A stretch of DNA of 13,509 nt from positions 1 through 13,509 of the forward strand of contig DDSQ01000050.1 of the NCBI GenBank assembly GCA_002343845.1. Reading direction: 5' to 3'. A program made the position numbers and the translations under genes. Under the pieces are notes generated by a model that did no database searches, was not told the DNA's origin, and worked only from the letters and a program-made list of their open reading frames with translations. Positions 7,502-13,509 of this stretch are shown here, piece after piece. Source of the DNA: Planctomycetes bacterium UBA2386 (lineage in GTDB: Bacteria > Planctomycetota > UBA1135 > UBA2386). The first letter of the stretch is position 1, and each line of letters begins with the position of its first letter.

Positions 7502-8065
7502 ATGAAGGTCTCCAGCATCCAGCCGACCCCGAACCCCAACGCCTTCAAGTTCCTGGTCGACGTGCCGCTCGCCAAGCCCGGCCAATCGCTCGCCTACGCC
7601 AAGCCCGAGCAGGCGCGCAGCGACGTGCTCGCGCAGGCGATGTTCGCGATCCCCGGCGTCGACACCCTGTTCTTCTGCGACAACTTCGTCACCGTCAGCA
7701 TGACGGCGCAGGCCGATTGGCGCGCGATCGCCGAACAGGTGACGCGCCTGCTCGAGAGCCACGAGCCGGAGCCCGCTGCCCCCGCACCTGCCGAGACGAC
7801 GGGCGATCCGCTGGCGACGCTGCCCAAGGGCGGCGATCCCGAGATGATGGCCCGCATCAACACGCTGCTCGACGACCGCGTGCGACCGGCCCTGGCCGGG
7901 GACGGCGGCGGTTTGCAGGTGATGGGACTCGAGGGCAAGACCCTCTTCATCCGCTACCAGGGCGCGTGCGGCAGTTGCCCGAGTTCGACCGCCGGCACCC
8001 TGATGGCGATCCAGCGCCTGCTGCAGAGCGAAGTCGACGAAGAACTCGTGGTGACGATGTCGTGA
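7502..8065 (+). CDS. nfu: Nfu-type iron-sulfur cluster carrier (Nfu_N + NifU C-terminal domain)
   Basis: A 187-residue cytoplasmic Fe-S carrier that binds a [4Fe-4S] cluster between two subunits and hands it to client enzymes. The N-terminal Nfu domain (about 5-85) begins with IQPTPNPNAFKFLVD and includes AIPGVDTLFFCDNFVTVS. A Pro/Ala/Glu-rich linker (about 87-108) leads to the NifU-like domain (about 112-185). That domain has DDRVRPALAGDGGGLQV and the CxxC cluster site GACGSCPSST (Cys156, Cys159). The start is set by the conserved N-terminus; there is no ribosome site, and a -10-like box sits just upstream. The stop overlaps the GTG of the next gene. ThiC in this window is a possible type of client, but that link is only inference. 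Confidence 0.92.
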   Translation: MKVSSIQPTPNPNAFKFLVDVPLAKPGQSLAYAKPEQARSDVLAQAMFAIPGVDTLFFCDNFVTVSMTAQADWRAIAEQVTRLLESHEPEPAAPAPAETTGDPLATLPKGGDPEMMARINTLLDDRVRPALAGDGGGLQVMGLEGKTLFIRYQGACGSCPSSTAGTLMAIQRLLQSEVDEELVVTMS

Positions 8066-8421
8066 GCGCGCGGCGCTGCCCGTGGTGCGGCGTGCTCGGG
8101 GAAGTCGTGCACGTGCACGGCCACGGCCAGTGCCCTGCCTGCGGCAACAACGTCGAGCCGTGCTGCAACGGCGCCAACGCGCTCGACGAAGCGGGAGCGA
8201 CCCCGGCGATCGACATCGATCCGGATCGGGCCCTGTTCCCGCGCCTGTTCGACCAGCTCGGCGGCCCGGCGGCGACCGTCACCGGCGCCTCGTTGCGGTT
8301 CGCGTTGGCACAACGCCTGGGCACCGATCTCGACGATGCCGCGGTCGTGCTCGAGGCCGCCGAACGTGTGGGCATCGTGCTGCCGCTGCCCGACGACCTC
8401 TACCGGCTGCGGGCCGGCTGA
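8062..8421 (+). CDS. Small cysteine-rich (zinc-ribbon-like) protein of unknown function
   Basis: A 119-residue protein starting at GTG 8062, whose GTGA overlaps the nfu stop by four bases, a sign of translational coupling. The N-terminal 40 residues hold CPWCG (Cys6, Cys9), CPACG (Cys24, Cys27) and a Cys34-Cys35 pair, with three His in HVHGHGQ (18-22) between the first two knuckles. The CxxC-x14-CxxC layout is that of a zinc ribbon; the extra CC pair and His residues could instead hold another metal or a cluster. The rest (about 55-116) looks helical, with RLFDQLGGPAATVTGASL and a DDAAVVLEAAERVGI stretch. There is no signal peptide or membrane segment. Pairing with nfu suggests a role in Fe-S or metal handling, but I do not recognise a named family. 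Confidence 0.8.
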   Translation: MSARRCPWCGVLGEVVHVHGHGQCPACGNNVEPCCNGANALDEAGATPAIDIDPDRALFPRLFDQLGGPAATVTGASLRFALAQRLGTDLDDAAVVLEAAERVGIVLPLPDDLYRLRAG

Positions 8422-8427
8422 CGGTCG

Positions 8428-8455
8428 TTGCGCGCGAGCAGGCGGCGCGTAACGT
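8428..8455 (+). promoter_or_regulatory. Possible sigma70-type promoter for tRNA-Leu
   Basis: TTGCGC (8428-8433) and TAACGT (8450-8455) are 16 bases apart and would start transcription near 8462, about ten bases before the tRNA. Each hexamer matches the consensus at only three positions, but position and spacing are right. Read-through from the nfu operon is the alternative. Confidence 0.4.
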
Positions 8456-8471
8456 GCCGCTCCCCTACTCG

Positions 8472-8558
8472 GCCGGAGTGGCGGAATCGGCAGACGCACA
8501 GGTTTCAAAAACCTGCGCCCTCACGGGCGTGCGGGTTCAAGTCCCGCCTCCGGCACCA
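8472..8558 (+). tRNA. trnL: tRNA-Leu (anticodon CAA), CCA encoded
   Basis: A class II tRNA reading UUG codons. The acceptor arms GCCGGAG (8472-8478) and CTCCGGC (8548-8554) pair fully. They are followed by discriminator A8555 and a genome-encoded CCA (8556-8558). The anticodon stem is CAGGT/ACCTG around loop TTCAAAA (8504-8510), with anticodon CAA at 8506-8508. The long variable arm folds as CGCCC/GGGCG, and the T arm as GCGGG-TTCAAGT-CCCGC. Its last 22 bases overlap the 3' end of the convergent TPR-like gene. No integrase or repeated 3' end is seen, so nothing marks it as an integration site here. Confidence 0.97.
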
Positions 8559-9829
8559 CTTCCTGGAACGCCTGCCAACGCCGGCCCGAGCAGCCGCGCG
8601 ACCGCCTGCTCGCGCAGCAGCCGCGCCTTGCCCTCCTGCCCGAGCAGTTCGAGCACTTCGGCGAGCACCGCGCAGACCGTCGTCGTCGGTCCGAGCGCTT
8701 CGGCGGCGAGGCGCGCGGCACGTTCGGCGCGCGCGGGTTCGCCGGCGCGCGCCAGTTCGCGCGCGACGAGCAGCAGCGTGCCCTGCAGCGGGCAGCACTC
8801 GAGCAGTTCGCGCGGATCGATGGCGCCCGGATGCTGGCCGAGCAGTTCGGCGATGCGGTCGAGCCCCTGCGGCGAACGTGTCGCCCCCCACGAACGAACG
8901 GCGCCGCGCAGGTCGCCGGCCGCGCGCTGCACGTCGCCGAGCAGTAGCCCGGCACTCGGCCCGTCCTTGTCGGCGCGCGCCAGCTTCTTGCCGATGCGGC
9001 GCGCGGCTTCGCGGTCGTCGTCGGCGACTGCGGCTGCACCCGCAGCGACCAGGGCATCGATCCACCGCTGCCGCTCGCGCGCCGCCGCGGCCGGGGGTGC
9101 TTGGGCCAGCACGCGTTCCTGGGCCTCGGCGTAGGCGTTCGCGTCGCCGTCGTGCTGCACCAGGTCGCGCCACTCGCCGAGCAGCGTGTAGTCCTTCGGG
9201 AAGCGGGCGACGGCACGCTCGATCTCCGAGCGCAGAGCACCCGGCAGGATGCCGCCTTGGCGGCGCCAGGTGCGCACCCGCAGCTGCAGCAGCGAGCGCA
9301 GCAGTTCGGGCGGCAGCCCCGGTTCGATCACGCGCGCAAGCCACCCGAGCGCCTCGTCGAGGCGGCCGGCGTCGAGTGCCAGGCGCGCGAGCTTCAGGTC
9401 GGCGTCGGCGACCACGTGCGCGTAGCGCGTCGGCGGCTGGCCCCGGTAGCGGGCGACCTTCTGGAACAGCTCGCGGCAGCGTTTGCCGCCACCGACCAGG
9501 GCGGCGACCGCGCGCAGGTGGCGGCCCAAGGCGGCCTCGGCGCGCATGTCGCGCACGCGGGCGCGCAGCAGCCAGACCGCGAACATGCCGCCGAGCGTGA
9601 ACGTCGCCAGCAGCAGCAGCACGCGACCGAGCGTCGTCTGCAGCAGCGGTTCGAGCAGTCGCAGCACCAGTTCGACCAGCTTGACGACGGCGTCGAGGGC
9701 GGGCGAGAACAGGGCCAGCAACAGGACGAACGGCAGCGCGTAGACGAGCACGCGCAGCCACGGGTTCTTCGGCAGCAGCGCCTTGAACGGCGCCGCGATG
9801 CCCCGCCGCAGAGCGTCACCGAGGCCCAT
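8537..9829 (-). CDS. Membrane-anchored TPR-like protein
   Basis: A 430-residue protein with two N-terminal membrane segments (about 26-44 and 69-89) joined by an amphipathic Leu/Val-rich stretch (45-66). A long, Ala/Leu/Arg-rich helical domain follows, with TPR-like pairs such as LARLALDAGRLDEALGWLARV (about 148-167), SAGLLLGDVQRAAGDLRGAV (292-311) and ELARAGEPARAERAARLAAE (358-377). It probably faces the cytoplasm and serves as a scaffold; no enzyme motif is visible. The ATG at 9829 has a good GGAGG (9835-9839) five bases upstream. It overlaps the preceding gene by 14 bases, so the two are likely coupled. The C-terminus GSGAGGGT is encoded by antisense of the tRNA-Leu 3' end, and the TGA falls in the tRNA T-loop. 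I do not recognise a named family; it is the partner of the LapB-like gene by context. Confidence 0.8.
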   Translation of the reverse strand: MGLGDALRRGIAAPFKALLPKNPWLRVLVYALPFVLLLALFSPALDAVVKLVELVLRLLEPLLQTTLGRVLLLLATFTLGGMFAVWLLRARVRDMRAEAALGRHLRAVAALVGGGKRCRELFQKVARYRGQPPTRYAHVVADADLKLARLALDAGRLDEALGWLARVIEPGLPPELLRSLLQLRVRTWRRQGGILPGALRSEIERAVARFPKDYTLLGEWRDLVQHDGDANAYAEAQERVLAQAPPAAAARERQRWIDALVAAGAAAVADDDREAARRIGKKLARADKDGPSAGLLLGDVQRAAGDLRGAVRSWGATRSPQGLDRIAELLGQHPGAIDPRELLECCPLQGTLLLVARELARAGEPARAERAARLAAEALGPTTTVCAVLAEVLELLGQEGKARLLREQAVARLLGPALAGVPGSGAGGGT

Positions 9830-12059
9830 CGTCGCCTCCGGGTGCGCGCGATCGCGCTTGCAGTTCGTGCAGCGCCTCCTGGAGGCGCAGCCGCAGGTTG
9901 GCGTCGCGTTCGGCGTCGGCGAGTTCGTGCAATGCCGACTGCGCCGCCGCCGAGCCGATCGCGCGCAGGGCCAGCACGATCTGCACGCGGCGGTTGGTGT
10001 GCCGCGAGATCAGGCCGATGCTCACGCGCTCGAGCCAGCCCGAACGTTCGTAGGCTGCCTGCAGTGCTGGCACGGCGGCGTCGCCGATGCCGACCAGCAC
10101 CTCGCGCAGCGCGTCGTCGAAGGCGCTGGGCTCGGGACCGAAGCTGTCGCAGATCTCGGCGACCGCCGCCGGACCGCAGCGCACGAGCACGCGCTGCAGG
10201 CGCTGCCGTTCGTCGGCGGGCACCTCGGGGTCGGCGAACGCGGCGAGCACGAACTCGAGCGCCCCCGCGCCGAGTTCGCCGAGGATGTGCTCGGCGTCGG
10301 CGGCCTGCTCGGCAACGGCGAGGCCGGCGATCAGCGCCGTCACCGCCGACGTCGAGGCGCCGCGCGCGACCATCACCGACCGCAGCACCTCGGGATGGTC
10401 GGCACCCGGGATCGCCGCCAGCAGCACGTCGTCGCGGCCGAACGTGCTCTCGCGCAGCAGCACCTCGGCGATGAAGTGGCCGGGCGGCACCACCTGCAGG
10501 AAGCGGCGCAGCACCTCGGCGTCGGCCTTGTTGAGCCGGTGCACGATCTCGGTCGGCGGAAAGCGCTCGAGCACGAGCTGGAACTGCGTCGTGTCGTGCA
10601 GGCCGAGGAAGAAGTCGATCAGGATCTTGCGGTGCTCGGGCCGCGCGGACGCGAACAGCGGCTCGACGTGCGGCAAGGCGCTGCGGTCGAAGCCCTGCAC
10701 GACGCGGCCGACGAGCGCGCCCGGCGAGCGCGAACCGAGCGGTAGCAGGCGTTGGTGCGCCAGGTCGTCGCTGGCGGCGAAGAGGGCCGGCGCGATCGCC
10801 GGCCCCATCGCGCGCAGCACCCCGACGAGCGTGTCCTGGCCGGGGCCGTGCGCGTGCCAGGCGGCGCGCAGCAGCGCGGGCACGGCGACGGTGCGCAGAT
10901 CGAGCAGTTCGCCGCGAGCGCGTTCCCGGTCGGCTGGCTCGCCGTCGAGCACGGCGCGAACCAGCCGCTGCACGTGGGCTTCGTTGACGTCGATCGCATC
11001 CATCGCCTGCAGCGGCGACGTCAGGTCGGCGACGAGCAGCGGTTCTTCGAGTTCGGCCGCGTCGGCGGCGCGGCAGTGCGGGCACTCGACGAGGCGGTCG
11101 GCCAGGGGCGCCTGGCAGGCGCGGCAACGCCAACGCTCGGGCGGCACGAGGCCCGCGACAGCCTGCGGCGGGGCGACGTTCGCCAGCGGCAGCGGCCGGG
11201 CGGCGGCGGGAATCGGCAGGCGGTTGCCGGGAACGGGTGCCTGCGGTGCGAGCAGGGCGGCCGTCACGTTCGCCAGTCCTTGCTCCGCGGCGGAGAGGCG
11301 CGCGGCGAGCAGGCGGGTCGCGTCGTTGTTGGCGCCGAGGCGCTCGGCGTTGCGCAGGAGTGCCGTGGCACCCGCGACGTCGCCAGCGCGCGCGCGTTCG
11401 CCGCCGGCGAGCGCCATCGTGCGCGCGAGGCCCTGACGATGCCGTTGCCGCTCGGCGCCATCGGGCAACAGTTCGAGCAGGCGGCGTCCCGCGGGCAGAG
11501 CACCGGCGAAGTCGCCGCACTGCAGCCGGGCGCGGTAGACGAACGCCTGGCCGTCGGCGCGATCGCCGGTGCGCTGCAGCGCGCGCTCGGCGGCCTCGGC
11601 GGCTTCGCGGGGCTGGCCAGCGGCGAGCAGACTCTCCGCGAGCATCAGGTCGTTCTCATCGCTGTCGATGCCGAACGCGGTCTTCAGCACGACGTGCTGC
11701 TTGTGCGCCTCCGCCGCCTCGCCGCGCTGCGCCAGGACCTTGCCGAGCAGCAGCCTCGCGTAGTGGTTCTCGGGGTCGTTCTGCACGACCTTCTGCAGCC
11801 GCGCATGTGCTCCGTCGAGGTCGCCGTGCAGGGCCTGTTCGACGCCGAGCAGGTAGTCGGCGAGGGCCTGGCGCGAGCGCGCATCGCGCACCAGCGCCGA
11901 CATCCGCCACCAGAACACGAACGCGGTGCCGAGCACCAGCAGCGACAGCCCGAACTCGACCACTCCCGGTTCGCGCCCCAGCGCGAGCAACCACTGCCAG
12001 AACGAGCCGTCGGCAACGGGTTCGGCTTGCAGCAGCCGGCTCGGTGCGACGAACGTCAC
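9816..12059 (-). CDS. LapB-like TM/TPR/zinc-ribbon protein fused to HEAT repeats
   Basis: A 747-residue membrane protein. One N-terminal membrane segment (about 33-52, ending FWWRM) is followed by TPR repeats (about 65-265). The first, YLLGVEQALHGDLDGAHARL, is close in pattern to the first TPR of E. coli LapB (YciM). After a Pro/Ala linker comes a Cys4 knuckle pair, CRAC...CPHC (Cys312, Cys315, Cys326, Cys329), placed as the rubredoxin-like end of LapB. LapB itself ends there; this protein goes on with about 400 residues of helical HEAT-like repeats (345-735), for example REVLVGIGDAAVPALQAAY. LapB controls LpxC turnover and LPS assembly at the inner membrane, so a related envelope role is inferred. 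The GTG start at 12059 is favoured by a GAGGG nine bases upstream and a five-base gap after ddl. The downstream TPR gene overlaps its end. Confidence 0.82.
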   Translation of the reverse strand: MTFVAPSRLLQAEPVADGSFWQWLLALGREPGVVEFGLSLLVLGTAFVFWWRMSALVRDARSRQALADYLLGVEQALHGDLDGAHARLQKVVQNDPENHYARLLLGKVLAQRGEAAEAHKQHVVLKTAFGIDSDENDLMLAESLLAAGQPREAAEAAERALQRTGDRADGQAFVYRARLQCGDFAGALPAGRRLLELLPDGAERQRHRQGLARTMALAGGERARAGDVAGATALLRNAERLGANNDATRLLAARLSAAEQGLANVTAALLAPQAPVPGNRLPIPAAARPLPLANVAPPQAVAGLVPPERWRCRACQAPLADRLVECPHCRAADAAELEEPLLVADLTSPLQAMDAIDVNEAHVQRLVRAVLDGEPADRERARGELLDLRTVAVPALLRAAWHAHGPGQDTLVGVLRAMGPAIAPALFAASDDLAHQRLLPLGSRSPGALVGRVVQGFDRSALPHVEPLFASARPEHRKILIDFFLGLHDTTQFQLVLERFPPTEIVHRLNKADAEVLRRFLQVVPPGHFIAEVLLRESTFGRDDVLLAAIPGADHPEVLRSVMVARGASTSAVTALIAGLAVAEQAADAEHILGELGAGALEFVLAAFADPEVPADERQRLQRVLVRCGPAAVAEICDSFGPEPSAFDDALREVLVGIGDAAVPALQAAYERSGWLERVSIGLISRHTNRRVQIVLALRAIGSAAAQSALHELADAERDANLRLRLQEALHELQARSRAPGGDDGPR

Positions 12060-12064
12060 AATGC

Positions 12065-13177
12065 TCAGCCCTCGACGCGCAGGCCCGGTGCTGGCACCAC
12101 GCGATTGCCGCCCGGCGCAGCACCCACCGCCGGGCGCTTGGCGGCGCGCAGCGCGGCGTCGATCAGACGGTCGAGCAGGGCCGGGAACGGGATGCCGACG
12201 GCCGCCGCGGCCTGCGGCAACAGGCTCGTGCGCGTCATGCCCGGGATGGTGTTCGTCTCGAGCACGACCGGCCCATTCGCGGTGACGATCATGTCGGTGC
12301 GCGACATGCCGTCGCAGACCAGGGCTTCGTGGCAACGGATCGCGAGGGCCTGCACGGGTTCGATGCGCTCCGCGGTCCAGCCGCGCGGCGGCACGGTCTC
12401 TTCGGTGGCGCCCGGCCGGTACTTCGCCTCGTGCGTGAACCAGGTGTCGCTGCGCGGGTAGATGCCGACCGGCGGCAGCGCCTGCAACCGTTCGCCGGTG
12501 TTGCCGAGCACCGCAACCGTGATCTCCTCGCCGACCAGCGCGTGCTCGCCAAACCACCGCCGGAAGCGGCCGCGGAACGCGTCGAAGAACGCCTGCAGCT
12601 CGGCGACCGTGGCCACGCGCTGCACGCCGACCGTGCTGCCCGAGGCGTCGACCTTCACGAACGCGGGTGTGCCGACGGCCGCAGCAAGGCGCGGGAACTC
12701 GTCGGCGGCGGCGGCGCGCGCCAGCGGCGTCTCGGGTTCGTAGGCCTTGGCGAGCGGCACCCCCGCCGCCTGCAGCACCTGGCGCGTGCGCAGCTTGTCC
12801 ATCGCCACGGCGGACGCCGCACAACCCGAACCGACGAACGGCAGGTCGTACAGTTCGAGCAGGCCCTGCACCGTGCCGTCTTCGCCGAACGGTCCGTGCA
12901 GGATCGGCAGCACCACTTCGACCTTCGCGGCGGCGAGCAGGAAGTCGAGCGCCGCACCGGGTCGCATCGGGCCGGCCGCGGCGGCGGGGTCGCGGCGTCG
13001 CCAGTCCTGCCCGGCGGCCAACGGCGCGCGAGCAGGCCACCACGCGCCGTCGCGGTCGAGGAACACCGGCCAGACCCGATAGCGCCGGCGATCGAGGTGC
13101 TGCAGCACCTGCGCTGCCGAGGCCAGGGACACGTCATGCTCCGGCGACCGGCCGCCGGCGAGAACCGCGACATCCAT
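12065..13177 (-). CDS. ddl: D-alanine--D-alanine ligase
   Basis: A 370-residue cytoplasmic ATP-grasp enzyme that joins two D-Ala for the peptidoglycan stem peptide. Seen are AGGRSPEHDVSLASA (8-22, Glu13), HGPFGEDGTVQGLLE (94-108), GSGCAASAVAMDK (117-128), FVKVDASGSTVGV (173-185), EEITVAVLG (217-225), and the metal- and substrate-binding end SRTDMIVTANGPVVLETNTIPGMT, in part (292-315). The omega-loop HEAKY keeps Tyr253, the D-Ala-specific residue, where D-Ala--D-lactate ligases of the Leuconostoc type have Phe; normal D-Ala-D-Ala ends are therefore expected. The usual Pro of the VKP motif is Val. The start at 13177 is chosen for MDVAVLAGG and a GGAGG nine bases upstream. The ATG two codons earlier (13183) is only three bases from that site. 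An Arg/Pro-rich C-terminal tail (346-370) is extra. It appears to head the run into the LapB-like gene. Confidence 0.95.
   Translation of the reverse strand: MDVAVLAGGRSPEHDVSLASAAQVLQHLDRRRYRVWPVFLDRDGAWWPARAPLAAGQDWRRRDPAAAAGPMRPGAALDFLLAAAKVEVVLPILHGPFGEDGTVQGLLELYDLPFVGSGCAASAVAMDKLRTRQVLQAAGVPLAKAYEPETPLARAAAADEFPRLAAAVGTPAFVKVDASGSTVGVQRVATVAELQAFFDAFRGRFRRWFGEHALVGEEITVAVLGNTGERLQALPPVGIYPRSDTWFTHEAKYRPGATEETVPPRGWTAERIEPVQALAIRCHEALVCDGMSRTDMIVTANGPVVLETNTIPGMTRTSLLPQAAAAVGIPFPALLDRLIDAALRAAKRPAVGAAPGGNRVVPAPGLRVEG
12069..12073 (-). promoter_or_regulatory. Ribosome-binding site setting the GTG start of the LapB/HEAT gene
   Basis: GAGGG on the minus strand lies inside the last codons of ddl, nine bases before GTG 12059. 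It supports this start over the next Met (residue 53), which would remove the membrane segment. Confidence 0.6.
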
Positions 13178-13180
13178 CAG

Positions 13181-13225
13181 CATCACCCTCCGTGGTGATG
13201 CGCCGAGCATACGCGGGTGCTCGGC
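13181..13225 (-). promoter_or_regulatory. Tandem hairpins with the ddl ribosome-binding site in a loop
   Basis: Read on the minus strand, the ddl leader holds two perfect stems one base apart. Stem 1 has 8 pairs: GCCGAGCA (13225-13218) and TGCTCGGC (13209-13202) around CCCGCGTA. Stem 2 has 7 pairs: CATCACC (13200-13194) and GGTGATG (13187-13181) around ACGGAG. The Shine-Dalgarno GGAGG (13191-13187) lies in loop 2 and the first pair of its 3' arm. The alternative ATG at 13183 is inside the stem, and the chosen start at 13177 is three bases past it. This could tune ddl translation. Stem 1 could also end the ROK-gene transcript, though no T run follows. No known riboswitch class is recognised. 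Confidence 0.45.
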
Positions 13226-13252
13226 CGGAACGAACGGTCGCGACGCACCGAC

Positions 13253-13509
13253 TCAGGGCCGCTGCGCGAACAGCGCGCCGGTCGAGGCGGCAGCCCCCCA
13301 CAGGATCGCATCGCTGCCGCCCAGCGACGGCACGAATCGCAGGCCGGTGGTGATCGCGCTGCCGGTCGACGCCCGCACATGGGCCTCGATGCGCGACGCC
13401 AGGGCGTGCCAGCCCGACAGCACGCCACCGCCCAGCACCACGGCCGCGGGATTGAGCAGCGTGCAGGCGTTGGCGACGACGGTGCCGGCCGCGAGTTCGG
13501 CCTCGGCGA
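13253..13509 (-). CDS. ROK-family sugar kinase/regulator, C-terminal part only
   Basis: Only the last 84 full codons are in the window; the start lies beyond base 13509. The stretch AELAAGTVVANACTLLNPAAVVLGGGVLSGW, in part, matches the C-terminal ROK signature (nLlNPevIvlGGGv). It continues with a typical tail in which GSDAILWGAAASTGALF resembles the conserved gdnAgLlGAA end. ROK proteins are ATP-dependent glucokinases, N-acetyl-sugar kinases or sugar-responsive repressors. The zinc-binding and catalytic motifs that would separate these lie outside the window. The gene is 75 bases upstream of ddl on the same strand, so they may be cotranscribed. Confidence 0.82.
   Translation of the reverse strand, partial: AEAELAAGTVVANACTLLNPAAVVLGGGVLSGWHALASRIEAHVRASTGSAITTGLRFVPSLGGSDAILWGAAASTGALFAQRP

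Noticed and set aside
8472..8558. tRNA-Leu as an attachment site of an integrated element
   Set aside because: No integrase, no repeated tRNA 3' end and no mobile genes are in the window.
12060..13043. Extension of the LapB/HEAT gene frame upstream to 13043 (1075 residues)
   Set aside because: The extra 328 residues lie inside ddl in another frame and are low complexity; GTG 12059 has its own ribosome site.
11237..13198. 653-residue open frame on the + strand, and a 708-residue one at 9394-11520 on the minus strand
   Set aside because: Both overlap genes with recognisable domains, good ribosome sites and consistent codon use; their Arg/Ala-rich sequences look like frame shadows.

Overview
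This is a dense, GC-rich (about 70 % by eye) bacterial chromosomal window. It holds ten protein genes, two of them cut by the window ends, and one tRNA-Leu. Almost no non-coding DNA is present: the longest gene-free gap is about 90 bases. Third codon positions are nearly all G or C, so many long reverse-strand ORFs are only shadows. A Gram-negative-type envelope is suggested by a LapB-like TM/TPR/zinc-ribbon protein. The Nfu protein with an N-terminal Nfu domain and the large secreted GH2-type hydrolase would suit a GC-rich Planctomycetota-like organism. That placement is inference from gene flavour and was not tested.

Left part (1-2805). The last 41 codons of thiC (+ strand) carry its Fe-S cysteine triad. 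Convergent to it is a minus-strand operon read right to left: a degenerate histidine-kinase-like protein without a recognisable ATP-binding site, then a PhoB-type response regulator with a GTG start, then a PhoR-type sensor kinase with a PAS domain.

Middle (2814-8558), all on the + strand: an M32 metallocarboxypeptidase divergent from the kinase operon; a secreted 1011-residue GH2-like glycosidase with extra domains; an Nfu iron-sulfur carrier coupled by a GTGA overlap to a small cysteine-rich protein; and tRNA-Leu(CAA) with an encoded CCA end.

Right part (8537-13509), all on the minus strand and read right to left: the C-terminus of a ROK-family sugar kinase or regulator; D-alanine--D-alanine ligase; a 747-residue membrane protein that looks like a LapB module (TM, TPR, rubredoxin-like Cys4) fused to a long HEAT-repeat domain; and a second membrane-anchored TPR-like protein whose stop codon lies in the antisense of the tRNA T-loop. 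Tight spacing and overlaps from ddl onward suggest one envelope-related operon.

The most unusual items are the LapB/HEAT fusion paired with a second membrane TPR protein behind ddl, two back-to-back hairpins in the ddl leader with the ribosome-binding site in a loop, and the ATP-site-less kinase-like protein in the PhoBR-type operon.
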